From: JACRLV01 sp045863555
GTDB taxonomy: Bacteria; Planctomycetota; Phycisphaerae; UBA1845; Fen-1342
Reading direction: 5' to 3'
Length of the DNA stretch: 64,000 nt
Assembly (NCBI GenBank): GCA_045863555.1
Contig: BTUU01000006.1
Location: 62,001 to 126,000, forward strand
The notes below the pieces were generated by a model, which did not search any database, was not told the DNA's origin, and was given only the letters and a program-made list of their open reading frames with translations. Positions 1-8,994 of the stretch are shown piece by piece. Both the position numbers and the translations under genes were made by a program. The first letter of the stretch is position 1; the number at the start of each line of letters is the position of its first letter.

Positions 1-711
1 GAGGCCGCGCGCCCAGATCGAAGGCCAGTCGGTCATGCCGACCCAGGGGTTCGCGGGCGGGACGGCGAAGTTGCGGTCGGGATCGTCGGGGAAATCGTCG
101 CCGTCGACGTCGATGCGGTGCATCTTGCCCCATGGGTTGTCCAGGAGCTGCGCATTCAGCGTGAGATTGCCGTCGCCGACCGAGACGTAGAGGTAGCCGT
201 CGGGGCCGAAGTCGATCCACCCCCCATTGTGGATACCGGGGTCGCGGACGAGCCGCAGCACGAGGTGGCGGGTGGCGGGATCGAGCCGGTCGGGGTCAGT
301 CGCCGAACGCGTGTAGCGAACGACGAGGATGTTGCCGGTGCCGGCCTCGGTGTAGTCGAAGTAGACATAGCCGTTGGCGTCGTAGTCCGGATGGAACGCC
401 ATACCGTACATGCCCTGCTCGACGCCCGTGCTTACATCGGTAAACGTGATGAAGGGATCGGGGTCGAGCGCGTTCGCGGGAAGGTGCAGGATAGAGATGA
501 CGCCGGTTCGGCCGACGATGAACGCGCGGGAGTAGTCGCCGGGAGCGTGGGTGACATACAGCGGCGAAGGCGCGGTCGCGACGAGTTCGCAGCGAAGCGA
601 CTGCGCCGACGCGGGCCCTGCGGGAAGCCCGGCAGTGATTCCGATGGCACACGAAACGATGAGCCTGTTCAATTCGGCGCACGACGCGGTGTTTTGGACT
701 TGTGCGGCCAT
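1..711 (-). CDS. PQQ-dependent sugar dehydrogenase (GSDH family), C-terminus outside window
   Basis: The 237 visible codons start at an ATG preceded by a purine-rich Shine-Dalgarno (AGGGGGGAA) and run off the left edge. The protein begins with a signal peptide ending near residue 37 (PASAQ). It continues as a beta-propeller of the glucose/sorbosone dehydrogenase family: VGRTGVISIL near residues 67-75, GMAFHPDY at 103-110, and the family signature HNGGWIDFGPDGYLY starting at His161, where the histidine is the usual catalytic base. Members oxidise sugars or other alcohols in the periplasm with PQQ; many planctomycete relatives have no assigned substrate. The missing half prevents checking the remaining PQQ and calcium ligands. 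The gene diverges from the symporter gene to its right across about 300 bp. Confidence 0.85.
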   Translation of the reverse strand, partial: MAAQVQNTASCAELNRLIVSCAIGITAGLPAGPASAQSLRCELVATAPSPLYVTHAPGDYSRAFIVGRTGVISILHLPANALDPDPFITFTDVSTGVEQGMYGMAFHPDYDANGYVYFDYTEAGTGNILVVRYTRSATDPDRLDPATRHLVLRLVRDPGIHNGGWIDFGPDGYLYVSVGDGNLTLNAQLLDNPWGKMHRIDVDGDDFPDDPDRNFAVPPANPWVGMTDWPSIWARGL

Positions 712-1018
712 GCTTCCCCCCTGATTTCCTGGTCCGGCTCATTTTAGCTGCCAGCACCCGCCAATCGCTCGCCGCTGTGGCGTTTTTTTCGCCGGGAAGA
801 CGCGGAATGCGTCATGGCGATTCTTATGGGGCCCGGCCGCAGAATTCGTAACGCTTGCCTGCCCTGCCCCTGTCCGCGATAACTTGCGCGCCGGGTCCAT
901 TGCGGTCTGGTCCCGGCGTCGGCCGTTCCACGCCCAGCCCGTCGCGCGCATTCTGCACAGGCGCCCGGAGCTGTTGGCCGGGCCATTTCCACGGCCGCCG
1001 GGATGAGGTATCCGCGTC
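712..1018. other. Divergent intergenic region without a gene
   Basis: This 307-bp gap separates two divergently transcribed genes, so it should hold promoters for both. I see no coding signal, no strong inverted repeat and no recognisable operator. Only the ribosome binding sites at its two ends are clear. Confidence 0.5.
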
Positions 1019-2803
1019 ATGCAACTGAATTCACTTGACTGGGCGGTCGTCGTCGCCAGCCTCGTCATCACGTTCATCCCGGTCGCGTTCTACTACCGCC
1101 GCGCGGGAAAGAGCTCGACCGAGTTTTTCGCGTCGGGCCGGGCCGCGCCGTGGTGGCTGATCGGCACGTCGATGGTGGCGACGACGTTCAGCACGGATAC
1201 GCCGAACCTGGTGACGGATTTCGTGCGATCGAAGGGCGTCTCGTACAACTGGATGTGGTGGTCCTTTCTGCTCACGGGCATGATGACCGTTTTCTTTTTC
1301 GCGCGTCTGTGGCGACGAAGCGGCGTGCTCACTGACCTTGAGTTCTACGAGATGCGGTACAGCGGCAAGTCCGCCGCGTTTCTGCGCGGATTCCGGTCCA
1401 TCTACCTGGGTCTGCTCTTCAACTGCTGCATCATGGCGACCGTGACGCTGGCCGCCTGCAAGATCGCGAACGTGATGCTGGGCTGGGATCGGCTTCAGAC
1501 CGTGCTTGTCTGTTCGGCGATCTGTATCGTCTTCGGGAGCATCTCGGGCCTCTGGGGCGTGCTCACGAGCGACCTGCTCCAGTTCGTGCTCGCGATGGTC
1601 GGCGTGATTGCGGCAGCGTATTACGCAGTGAGCCACCCGGCGGTCGGCGGTCTTTCAGGTCTGCTGACGAAAATTCCCCCCGAGAGCCTGAGCGTCCTTC
1701 CGCCGCTGAATGACCCAACTACGCTAATCGCCGTCTTCATCATACCCATCACAATCCAGTGGTGGTCCGTGTGGTATCCCGGCGCAGAGCCGGGGGGCGG
1801 CAGTTACATCGCCCAGCGCATGCTCGCGGCCCGCACGGAGAAGGACGCGCTCGCGGGAAGTCTCTGGTTCAACCTCGCACACTACGCGCTGCGACCCTGG
1901 CCGTGGATCATCGTCGCACTCTCGTCGATGATCGTCTTTCCGACGCTCGCCGACATCAAGAAGGCTCTCCCGCACGTCAGCGACGACCTGATCGGCAACG
2001 ATCTCGCGTATCCGGCGATGCTGACGCTCCTGCCGAACGGCCTGCTGGGCCTGCTGGTGGCGTCGCTGCTGGCCGCGTACGTCTCGACCATGACCACGCA
2101 CATGAACTGGGGCACTTCGTACCTGGTGATGGACTTCTACCGCCGGTTCATCGATCGCGGTGGCCCAGAGGCGCACTACGTGTGGCTTTCCCGGGGCGTC
2201 AGCGCCCTGCTCATGGTCACGTCGGCCGCGCTGGTGTTCGTGCTGACGACCGCGGGTGAAGCGTTCAACCTGCTGCTCTCCGTCGGTGCGGGCACGGGGC
2301 TGATCTATCTGCTGCGCTGGTACTGGTGGCGCATCAACGCGTGGAGTGAGATCGCAGCGATGATCGCCTCATTCGTTTCGGCCGTCGCGTTTTTTGTCGC
2401 GAAGCGCAACGGCCTGGTGATCCCGGATCACCTCTCGCTGATCTACAGCGTTGGCGCGACGACGATCGTCTGGCTACTCGTCACGTTCGCCACACCGGCC
2501 ACCGATCGTAGCACTCTCCTCGCCTTCTGCCGCCGCATCGCCCCGCCCGGACCCGGCTGGACGAAGCTTCGCGCCGAGGCCGGCGTCACCGCGACTCCCG
2601 ACAGCATGCCCATGGCACTGCTCGGCTGGACGTCCGGGTGCGTCTTCGTCTATTCAGCCCTGTTCGGCGTCGGGAATTTTCTCTTCGGCCATCTCACGTC
2701 CGGGGCGATCTGCGCCGGCGCATGTGTCGCTTCCGGCCTCGTCCTGGGTCGCGTGCTTTCGTCGATCTGGCGGGCCGGTGAATCCAAAACCGCAGTCTCC
2801 TGA
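1019..2803 (+). CDS. Sodium:solute symporter (SSS/SLC5 family)
   Basis: A 594-residue polytopic membrane protein. Residues 7-24 form the first hydrophobic helix, followed by GKSSTEFFASGRAAPWWLIG, the typical first loop of SSS transporters, and TFSTDTPNLVTDF, which lies in the unwound TM1 region that binds sodium and substrate. About 13 hydrophobic segments follow, as expected for the family. The start is supported by GAGGT upstream. The substrate cannot be read from sequence; planctomycete relatives of this length are usually annotated as sugar or general Na+/solute symporters. It is a monocistronic-looking gene about 150 bp before the cytochrome gene. Confidence 0.88.
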   Translation: MQLNSLDWAVVVASLVITFIPVAFYYRRAGKSSTEFFASGRAAPWWLIGTSMVATTFSTDTPNLVTDFVRSKGVSYNWMWWSFLLTGMMTVFFFARLWRRSGVLTDLEFYEMRYSGKSAAFLRGFRSIYLGLLFNCCIMATVTLAACKIANVMLGWDRLQTVLVCSAICIVFGSISGLWGVLTSDLLQFVLAMVGVIAAAYYAVSHPAVGGLSGLLTKIPPESLSVLPPLNDPTTLIAVFIIPITIQWWSVWYPGAEPGGGSYIAQRMLAARTEKDALAGSLWFNLAHYALRPWPWIIVALSSMIVFPTLADIKKALPHVSDDLIGNDLAYPAMLTLLPNGLLGLLVASLLAAYVSTMTTHMNWGTSYLVMDFYRRFIDRGGPEAHYVWLSRGVSALLMVTSAALVFVLTTAGEAFNLLLSVGAGTGLIYLLRWYWWRINAWSEIAAMIASFVSAVAFFVAKRNGLVIPDHLSLIYSVGATTIVWLLVTFATPATDRSTLLAFCRRIAPPGPGWTKLRAEAGVTATPDSMPMALLGWTSGCVFVYSALFGVGNFLFGHLTSGAICAGACVASGLVLGRVLSSIWRAGESKTAVS

Positions 2804-2955
2804 TCTGCGGAAAATCGCGCAGCTGCCGACTGGCCGGCGTCGCGAAGACTTGTCTTGAAATTGACGTCGCGCCCCGCTACGATGCAATAACCGGATAAAC
2901 ATATCCTCAACTGTGTTTTGTCCGTCCGGCCGCCGCTGATCTCGGGAGGATTGAC

Positions 2956-4803
2956 ATGTCACGCTTCGCATCACGCTGCGCGCACCGTGCGCTGCTCCTG
3001 GCCCCGCTCGCACTCATCGCCACCGGCCTGCTCGTCGCCCAGATCCCCACCACGTTGAGCGACTTCCGTGTCCCCGGTACACAAGTCGGCGACGTCTCGC
3101 CCAACGTCATGTACTCATACGAATATTGTCGGATGTGCCACGGGGACTACGACTTCGCCAACGAGCCCGGCTCGACCTGGAACGGCAGCCTGATGGCCAA
3201 CGCGGGCCGCGACCCGCTCTTCTACGCCCAGATGGCCCTCGCCAACCAGGACGCAAATTACGTCGGCTATTACTGCCTGCGCTGCCACGTCCCGCAGGCG
3301 ATCGTCAGCGGCCACGCCGAGCAGGCCGACGGCAGCACGCTCGACCGCTTCGACCGCCGCGGCGTCGACTGCCACTTCTGCCACAGCATGGTCGACCCGA
3401 TCTACATCGAGGGTACCAGTCCGCCACAGGATGCCGCGATCCTCGCCGGGCTCGACGAAGTCCCCGAATTTTTCGGCAACGCGATGTTCGTCCTCGACCC
3501 GACCGCCACGCGCCGCGGACCCTACGCCGATCCTGTCGCCCCGCATGAATTCATCGAATCGTCGTTCTTCCGCCGCAGCGACCTCTGCGGCACCTGCCAC
3601 GACGTCGGCAACGTCGCGACGATCCGCCAGCCCGACGGCAGCTTCCGCTACAACGCCCTCGACACGCCCGCGCCCGACAGCGACCCGTGGGCCCAGTTCC
3701 CGCTCGAACGCACCTACACCGAATGGAAGCTCAGCGCGTTTGCGAGCGATGGCGTCGACATGGCCGGCCGTTTCGGCGGCGTCGGCGATCCCGTCATGCG
3801 CACCTGCCAGGATTGCCACATGCCCAAGGCCGTCGCGCAGGGCTGCTTCTTCGGCCCCGAGCGCCCCGACCTGCACCGCCACGACTTCGCCGGCGCGGCC
3901 GCTCCAATCCTCGACCTCGTGATGGAGGTCTACGGCGACGACAATGACGTCGATCCCGACGCGGTCGCCGCGGGCCGAGCGAAGGCCGTTTCGATGCTGG
4001 AGCGCGCCGCGTCGCTCGAACTCACGCAGGAATGCGGCAGCCTGCGCTCGCGCGTCATCAATGAGACCGGTCATAAGCTGCCGACCGGGCATATCGAAGG
4101 CCGTCGCGTCTGGGTGAATGCCCGGTTCTACGACGCTGCCGGCGCGCTGCTGCGCGAGTACGGACACTACGACACGGCCGAGGCGGAGCTCGACGAGACT
4201 TCGACCCGCGTCTACGAGATGAAAGTCGGCCTGAGTTCCGAAGCCGCGGCCATCACCGGCCTGCCTGCCGGCGAAACCACGCACATGGCGCTCGCCGACA
4301 CGATCTGGAAGGACAATCGCATCCCGCCGCGCGGTTTCAACAACGCGCGGTACGAAGCGGGCGGCGCGCCAGCCGTCGAACACTACTACGCCGACGGCGA
4401 ATACTGGGACGACGTGAATTTCGCCGTCCCCGCCGGCGCGGCCAGCGCCGACGTCACAGTCTACTACCAGAATCTCCCGCGCAGCTACATCGACCACCTG
4501 CGCGAGGCGAACCACTCGGACCATTGGGGCGAGACGCTCCACGCCGCGTGGACCGCGACCGGCCGCGGAGCGCCCATTGCGATGACGACGGCGCGGCTCG
4601 ATTCGTTGTCGACGTTCGTCGCGGGCGACCTCGACTGCGATTGCGCCGTCGGCATCGGCGATCTCGAAATCCTGCTCATGACGTTCGGACTCGGCTCCGA
4701 CTCGCCGGCACATCTCGGCCGTGCCGATCTCGACGGCGATCTCGAGGTAAGCCTCGCCGATCTCGCGATCCTGCTCAGCCATTTCGCAGAGGATTGCCCG
4801 TAG
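2956..4803 (+). CDS. Exported five-heme cytochrome c with C-terminal dockerin-like repeats
   Basis: A 615-residue exported protein with a strong ribosome binding site (GGGAGGA) and an N-terminal signal helix at residues 12-29. Five CXXCH heme c motifs are present: C58RMCH, C107LRCH, C139HFCH, C211GTCH and C284QDCH. A later TGHKLPTGH element (371-379) resembles the distal region of multiheme cytochromes of the c554 type. Residues 557-615 hold two Asp-rich calcium-loop repeats (GDLDCDCAVGIGDLEILL and ADLDGDLEVSLADLAILL), like the dockerin type I repeats common on planctomycete secreted proteins. The role is probably periplasmic or surface electron transfer. The next gene begins 20 bp downstream and encodes a membrane Fe-S protein, suggesting an electron-transfer unit. 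The electron donor and acceptor are unknown. Confidence 0.88.
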   Translation: MSRFASRCAHRALLLAPLALIATGLLVAQIPTTLSDFRVPGTQVGDVSPNVMYSYEYCRMCHGDYDFANEPGSTWNGSLMANAGRDPLFYAQMALANQDANYVGYYCLRCHVPQAIVSGHAEQADGSTLDRFDRRGVDCHFCHSMVDPIYIEGTSPPQDAAILAGLDEVPEFFGNAMFVLDPTATRRGPYADPVAPHEFIESSFFRRSDLCGTCHDVGNVATIRQPDGSFRYNALDTPAPDSDPWAQFPLERTYTEWKLSAFASDGVDMAGRFGGVGDPVMRTCQDCHMPKAVAQGCFFGPERPDLHRHDFAGAAAPILDLVMEVYGDDNDVDPDAVAAGRAKAVSMLERAASLELTQECGSLRSRVINETGHKLPTGHIEGRRVWVNARFYDAAGALLREYGHYDTAEAELDETSTRVYEMKVGLSSEAAAITGLPAGETTHMALADTIWKDNRIPPRGFNNARYEAGGAPAVEHYYADGEYWDDVNFAVPAGAASADVTVYYQNLPRSYIDHLREANHSDHWGETLHAAWTATGRGAPIAMTTARLDSLSTFVAGDLDCDCAVGIGDLEILLMTFGLGSDSPAHLGRADLDGDLEVSLADLAILLSHFAEDCP

Positions 4804-4823
4804 GTCACGCCTTGGGAGGCGAC

Positions 4824-6593
4824 ATGACTCGATCACGCGGGAACAAGTCGCTGCCGATCCGCGACGCGGACGTCGCCGCCGCGCCGACGCGTCCCTCCCG
4901 CTACGGCCGCATCCGCGCGGCGACGCTTGCCGGCGTGTACGTCCTCATGGGCCTGCATATCGCCCATTGGAAAATCGCGGGCAAGACGCTAGCCCCGCTC
5001 GAACTCAACGAGGTGATGTACACGCTCGAACTCGGCATCGTCACCGCCGGGTTCCTTTTCATGCTCATCGCCTGCGTGGGCACGCTCCTCTTCGGCCGAT
5101 TCTTCTGCGGCTGGGGCTGCCACATCCTCGCACTGGAAGACCTGTGCGCATGGATTCTGAAGAAACTGCGCATCCGTCCGCGCGTCATTCGCTCGCGGCT
5201 CCTGCTGCTCGTCCCGCCGCTCGCGATGGGCTATATGTTCATCTGGCCACAGGTCTCGCGCGTCATCGAGGGCCGCCCCCCGCCCGCGCCGCGCGTCCAG
5301 ACCGACGCGCAGGGCTGGGCGTCGTTCCAGACCACCGATTTCTGGCGGAATCTGCCCGGTCCCGCCGTCGCCCTGGCGACTTTCGGTATTTGCGGCTTCG
5401 CCATCGTCTACGTCCTCGGCTCACGCTCGTTCTGCACCTACGGCTGCCCCTACGGCGCGATCTTCCGTGGCCTTGATCGCCTCTCCCCGGGCCGCATCAT
5501 CGCCGCCGGCGACTGCGCCCAGTGCGGCGCGTGCACGGCCGCCTGCCCGTCGAGTATTCGCGTGCACGAGGAGTTGCAGCAGTTCGGGACGGTCGTCAAT
5601 GCCGCCTGCGTCAAAGACCTGGAGTGCGTCAGCGCCTGCCCGAACGGCGCCGTGAAGTACGGCCTCGGCCGGCCGCCGCTCCTGCGCCACTGGAGCGCGT
5701 GGCGATCGCTCAAACGCGCCTTCGACTTCTCATTCGTGGAGGAAACGCTGATCGCCGTGGTTTTCCTCGCGACGCTGGTGACATTCCGCGGGCTCTATGA
5801 CTCGATTCCATTTCTGATGACGCTCGGGCTGGGCGCAATCCTCGGCTATTTCGCGGTCTGCGCCGCGCGCCTCGCGTATCACGCCGACGTCCGCCTCGGC
5901 CGCACATTCCTGAAGCGCGGCGGTCGTGTGACGACTTCCGGCGGGCTGTTCTGCGCGTTTTCGGCGTTTTTTTGCGTCGGCTGGGCGCACTGCGCCGTGA
6001 TTCGGTACCACGAGTACCTCGGCTACCGCGCCGCCGCTGCTGCTCTGACGCCGCACCAGACGCCCGACGCCGCCACGCTCGCGGCCGCGTTTTCACACCT
6101 TGAATTCTGCCGCGCCTGGGGCCTCGTGACGCCTCCGAAGCTCACGCAGCAGCTCGGGCGGCTCTACTCGTCACGCGGCGAGCAGCGGGCGATGCAGGGG
6201 GACACGGCCGGCGCGATCGCCGACGTCACGGAGGCCGCGCGCCTCTACCCCAACGCGGCGTTCATCCGCTACAACCGCGGCGTCATGCTCGGCCTCGCCG
6301 GCCGGGCGCAGGAGGCGATCGCCGAGTATCGCGTGGCGTCGTCGCTCGACCCGACCGACCCCGACATCGACAACAACCTCGGCTTCGCGCTCGCGTCAAC
6401 GGGCGACTTCGCCGGCGCGGAGGCCTCCTTCCGCCGCGCGCTCACCAAACGCGACCACGCGGATGCGCACTTCAATCTCGCCCGGTTGCTCTTCGAAACC
6501 AACCGCGAATCCGAAGCCCGCGAGCACCTCGACGCGGCGGCCCGGCTGGACCCGCGGTACGAAGAGATTCGGCGGCAGATGGTGTCCCCGTGA
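4824..6593 (+). CDS. Membrane 4Fe-4S protein (NapH/CcoG-like) with C-terminal TPR domain
   Basis: A 589-residue protein; the ATG at 4824 is preceded by GGAGG and is preferred over in-frame codons inside the cytochrome gene. Membrane helices lie at about residues 30-48 and 60-90, with the FFCGWGCH motif of the NapH/NosR/CcoG family. A second conserved motif, SFCTYGCPYGAIF, follows near residue 210. Two cysteine clusters, CAQCGACTAACP and CVKDLECVSACP, can hold 4Fe-4S centres; the second has unusual spacing at its first cysteines. After further helices, the C-terminal ~170 residues are tetratricopeptide repeats (YNRGVMLGLAGRAQEAIAEY, NNLGFALASTGDFAGAEASF). The family moves electrons between the quinol pool and periplasmic cytochromes, which fits the five-heme cytochrome immediately upstream. 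Confidence 0.85.
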   Translation: MTRSRGNKSLPIRDADVAAAPTRPSRYGRIRAATLAGVYVLMGLHIAHWKIAGKTLAPLELNEVMYTLELGIVTAGFLFMLIACVGTLLFGRFFCGWGCHILALEDLCAWILKKLRIRPRVIRSRLLLLVPPLAMGYMFIWPQVSRVIEGRPPPAPRVQTDAQGWASFQTTDFWRNLPGPAVALATFGICGFAIVYVLGSRSFCTYGCPYGAIFRGLDRLSPGRIIAAGDCAQCGACTAACPSSIRVHEELQQFGTVVNAACVKDLECVSACPNGAVKYGLGRPPLLRHWSAWRSLKRAFDFSFVEETLIAVVFLATLVTFRGLYDSIPFLMTLGLGAILGYFAVCAARLAYHADVRLGRTFLKRGGRVTTSGGLFCAFSAFFCVGWAHCAVIRYHEYLGYRAAAAALTPHQTPDAATLAAAFSHLEFCRAWGLVTPPKLTQQLGRLYSSRGEQRAMQGDTAGAIADVTEAARLYPNAAFIRYNRGVMLGLAGRAQEAIAEYRVASSLDPTDPDIDNNLGFALASTGDFAGAEASFRRALTKRDHADAHFNLARLLFETNRESEAREHLDAAARLDPRYEEIRRQMVSP

Positions 6594-6630
6594 AAATCCA
6601 GCTCACGAGCGATCGTACCACCAGCGCCTT

Positions 6631-7371
6631 TTAGCGGATCTCCATCACCACCCGCAGCCCAAACTTGTCATCCGCCCGATACTCATCCTCGCGGGCTACA
6701 AAGTCGCAGCGCTGCCACTCCGGCCGTTCGCACCACGGGCCGCCGCGCAGCGACTTCTCCACCGTCCACTCCCAGATATTCCCCGCCATGTCCATCACGC
6801 CCTCCGGCGTCGCCCCGCCCGGAAACGATCCCACCGGCGCACTCTTGGGAAAGCCGTCTGCATCACCCGCCGCGTTGCACCGCATCGGGTCCCACGCATC
6901 TCCCCACGGATACACCCGCTTCTCCCGCCCCGCCGCCGCAAGGTACCACTCGGCATCCGTCGGCAGCCGCGCCCGCGCGCCGGACCTCTCCGCCAGCCAC
7001 GCCGCGAACGCCGTCGCATGGTGCCAATTCACGTGGCACACCGGCCGCGCCGCGTCGTCCGGCGCGAATGTCCCGCCGCGCCAGTGTTCGAGGAACCGCT
7101 CCGGCCGCGAGCCCGGGTGCGGCTCGCCGCCGTCATAGCCCGCAGCGTCCATGAACGTCTTGAACTGTGCGTTCGTGATCTCGAACCGGCTGATGAGAAA
7201 CGGCCGTTCGACGCCCGGCCCGGCCTCGATCCGCACCCACTCGATCGGCGGCGATACGCACCCGGCCGCCCGCTCGGCCTCGCGTCCAAACCCGCCGGCG
7301 TGCCGGGGCCCCGCGCAGCCCGACATCATGCTCAGGAGCAAAGCCATCCCGGGCCGCAGCAGCCGCGACAA
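6631..7371 (-). CDS. Formylglycine-generating-enzyme-like (SUMF1/FGE-sulfatase fold) lipoprotein
   Basis: A 246-residue protein of the FGE-sulfatase superfamily. The start is a TTG at 7371, supported by an excellent GGGAGG seven bases upstream; it gives a proper lipoprotein signal (Arg-rich n-region, then MALLLSMMSGC). Family hallmarks are FEITNAQFKTFMDAAGY, PVCHVNWHHATAFAAWL, RLPTDAEWYLAAAG, YPWGDAW and GNIWEWT. Near the C-terminus, RGGPWCERPEWQRCDF has two cysteines where true formylglycine-generating enzymes carry their copper-binding pair, so catalysis is possible but unproven. No sulfatase gene lies nearby. Many members of the superfamily have other roles, such as lectin-like or regulatory. 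It is convergent with the Fe-S gene and divergent from clpX. Confidence 0.8.
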   Translation of the reverse strand: MSRLLRPGMALLLSMMSGCAGPRHAGGFGREAERAAGCVSPPIEWVRIEAGPGVERPFLISRFEITNAQFKTFMDAAGYDGGEPHPGSRPERFLEHWRGGTFAPDDAARPVCHVNWHHATAFAAWLAERSGARARLPTDAEWYLAAAGREKRVYPWGDAWDPMRCNAAGDADGFPKSAPVGSFPGGATPEGVMDMAGNIWEWTVEKSLRGGPWCERPEWQRCDFVAREDEYRADDKFGLRVVMEIR

Positions 7372-7620
7372 TCCGCACCTCCCGTTCGACCCGCCCGTCG
7401 CACTGCATCATACCGCCGCGGCGCCGGCCGGCGCCCCGCCGTCCAGCCCCGCCCGCCGGCGTCCAAACGCCCGCCGAACCCCGTTCTTTCGGCCGCGTGC
7501 GCGATTCCGGCCGCCCGGGCAGAAGACGTTCTTCAAACCGATCCAAGTTCAGATTATGATCAGGTCGATAGAATCGACGGCGGTGGGCAGCCCCACAACG
7601 GAGCAATTCAGGGAGCAGGG

Positions 7621-8898
7621 ATGGCCAACGGGTCCAAATCGCGGAAGGGAAACGTCTGCAGCTTCTGCAGCAAGAGCGCCCGGGACGCCGGGCCGATGGT
7701 CGAAGGCGCGAACGATGTTTACATCTGCGCCGCATGCATCGAGCTCTGCCACAACCTCGTCAAGGAGGAGCGCCGCCGGAGCAGCAAGTCCAAGCCGCTC
7801 TTCAAGGCCATCCCGCGTCCGCGCGAGATCTTCGAGTTCCTCGGACAATACGTCATCGGCCAGGACCTCGCCAAGCGGGCTCTGTCCGTCGCGGTTCACA
7901 ACCATTACAAGCGCCTCGCCCACGCCGATTCGGCCGAGGGGAGCGACGTCGAACTCGACAAGAGCAACATCCTGCTGATCGGGCCGACCGGCTCGGGCAA
8001 GACGCTGCTCGCCCGGTCGCTCGCCCGGCTGCTGAACGTCCCCTTCGCGATCGGCGACGCGACGACGCTCACCGAGGCGGGTTACGTCGGCGAGGACGTC
8101 GAGAACATCCTGCTCAAGCTGCTCCAGAACGCCGACTACGACCTCGACGCCGCCCAGCGGGGCATCATCTACATCGACGAAATCGACAAGATCGGCAAGA
8201 CGTGGAGCAACGTCAGCATCACCCGCGACGTCTCCGGCGAGGGCGTGCAGCAGGCCCTGCTCAAGATGCTCGAAGGCACCGTCAGCAACGTGCCCCCGCA
8301 GGGCGGCCGCAAGCATCCCGAGCAGCAGTACATCCAGATCGACACCAGCAACATCCTCTTCATCTGCGGCGGGACCTTTGTCGGCCTCGACAAGATCATC
8401 AAGAAGCGCCTCGGCAAGCGGACGATCGGCTTCTCCGGCGATGCAAAGCCCGCCGACGAACTGCACGAGCTCGGCGAACTGCTCGAAGAGGTCTCGCCGG
8501 ACGATCTGATCGAATTCGGCATGATCCCCGAATTCGTCGGCCGCCTCCCCGTGATCTGCCCGATGGCCCCGCTCGACCATGCGGCACTGCGGAGGATCCT
8601 CACCGAGCCGAAGAACTCGATCGTGCGACAGTATCAGAAGCTCTTCCAGATGGAGAACGCGACGCTCGAATTCACGGACGAGGCGCTCGACGAGATCGCC
8701 TACCGCGCGATTGAACGCGATACCGGCGCACGGGCCCTGCGTTCGATCGTCGAAGAGTTCATGATCGAGTACATGTACCAGCTTCCCGACGTGGCTGCGG
8801 GCGGCAGCTATCGCATCACCGCGGGCGTCGTCCGCGGAGAAGAGGATCTCTTCGCCGCCGAGAGCAAATCCGGCAAGTTGCGGAAGGAATCGGCGTAG
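7621..8898 (+). CDS. clpX: ATP-dependent Clp protease ATP-binding subunit ClpX
   Basis: A 425-residue AAA+ unfoldase of normal length. The N-terminal zinc domain has C13, C16, C36 and C39. Walker A is GPTGSGKT (121-128), Walker B is IDEID (185-189), the pore loop is GYVG (154-157), and the RKH-type loop lies in VPPQGGRKHP. IPEFVGRLPV and the C-terminal RALRSIVEEFM lid helix are also present. ClpX unfolds tagged proteins for ClpP, which is not encoded in this window. An open frame continues upstream, but homology and the AGGGAGCAGGG sequence support the ATG at 7621. The preceding 249 bp, shared with the divergent FGE-like gene, should hold its promoter. Confidence 0.97.
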   Translation: MANGSKSRKGNVCSFCSKSARDAGPMVEGANDVYICAACIELCHNLVKEERRRSSKSKPLFKAIPRPREIFEFLGQYVIGQDLAKRALSVAVHNHYKRLAHADSAEGSDVELDKSNILLIGPTGSGKTLLARSLARLLNVPFAIGDATTLTEAGYVGEDVENILLKLLQNADYDLDAAQRGIIYIDEIDKIGKTWSNVSITRDVSGEGVQQALLKMLEGTVSNVPPQGGRKHPEQQYIQIDTSNILFICGGTFVGLDKIIKKRLGKRTIGFSGDAKPADELHELGELLEEVSPDDLIEFGMIPEFVGRLPVICPMAPLDHAALRRILTEPKNSIVRQYQKLFQMENATLEFTDEALDEIAYRAIERDTGARALRSIVEEFMIEYMYQLPDVAAGGSYRITAGVVRGEEDLFAAESKSGKLRKESA

Positions 8899-8994
8899 CC
8901 GGGCGGGCCGCCCCGGCACGCAGGCCGCGGGCGCGGTGCACGCGCTCCCGGCCGCCCGATGCGATACGATTCCGCCTCCAACCGGGAGGACTGG

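Noticed and set aside
6631..7371. True sulfatase-activating formylglycine-generating enzyme
   Set aside because: The fold is clear, but the copper-site cysteine spacing (WCERPEWQRC) is not diagnostic and no sulfatase is nearby; kept only as FGE-like.
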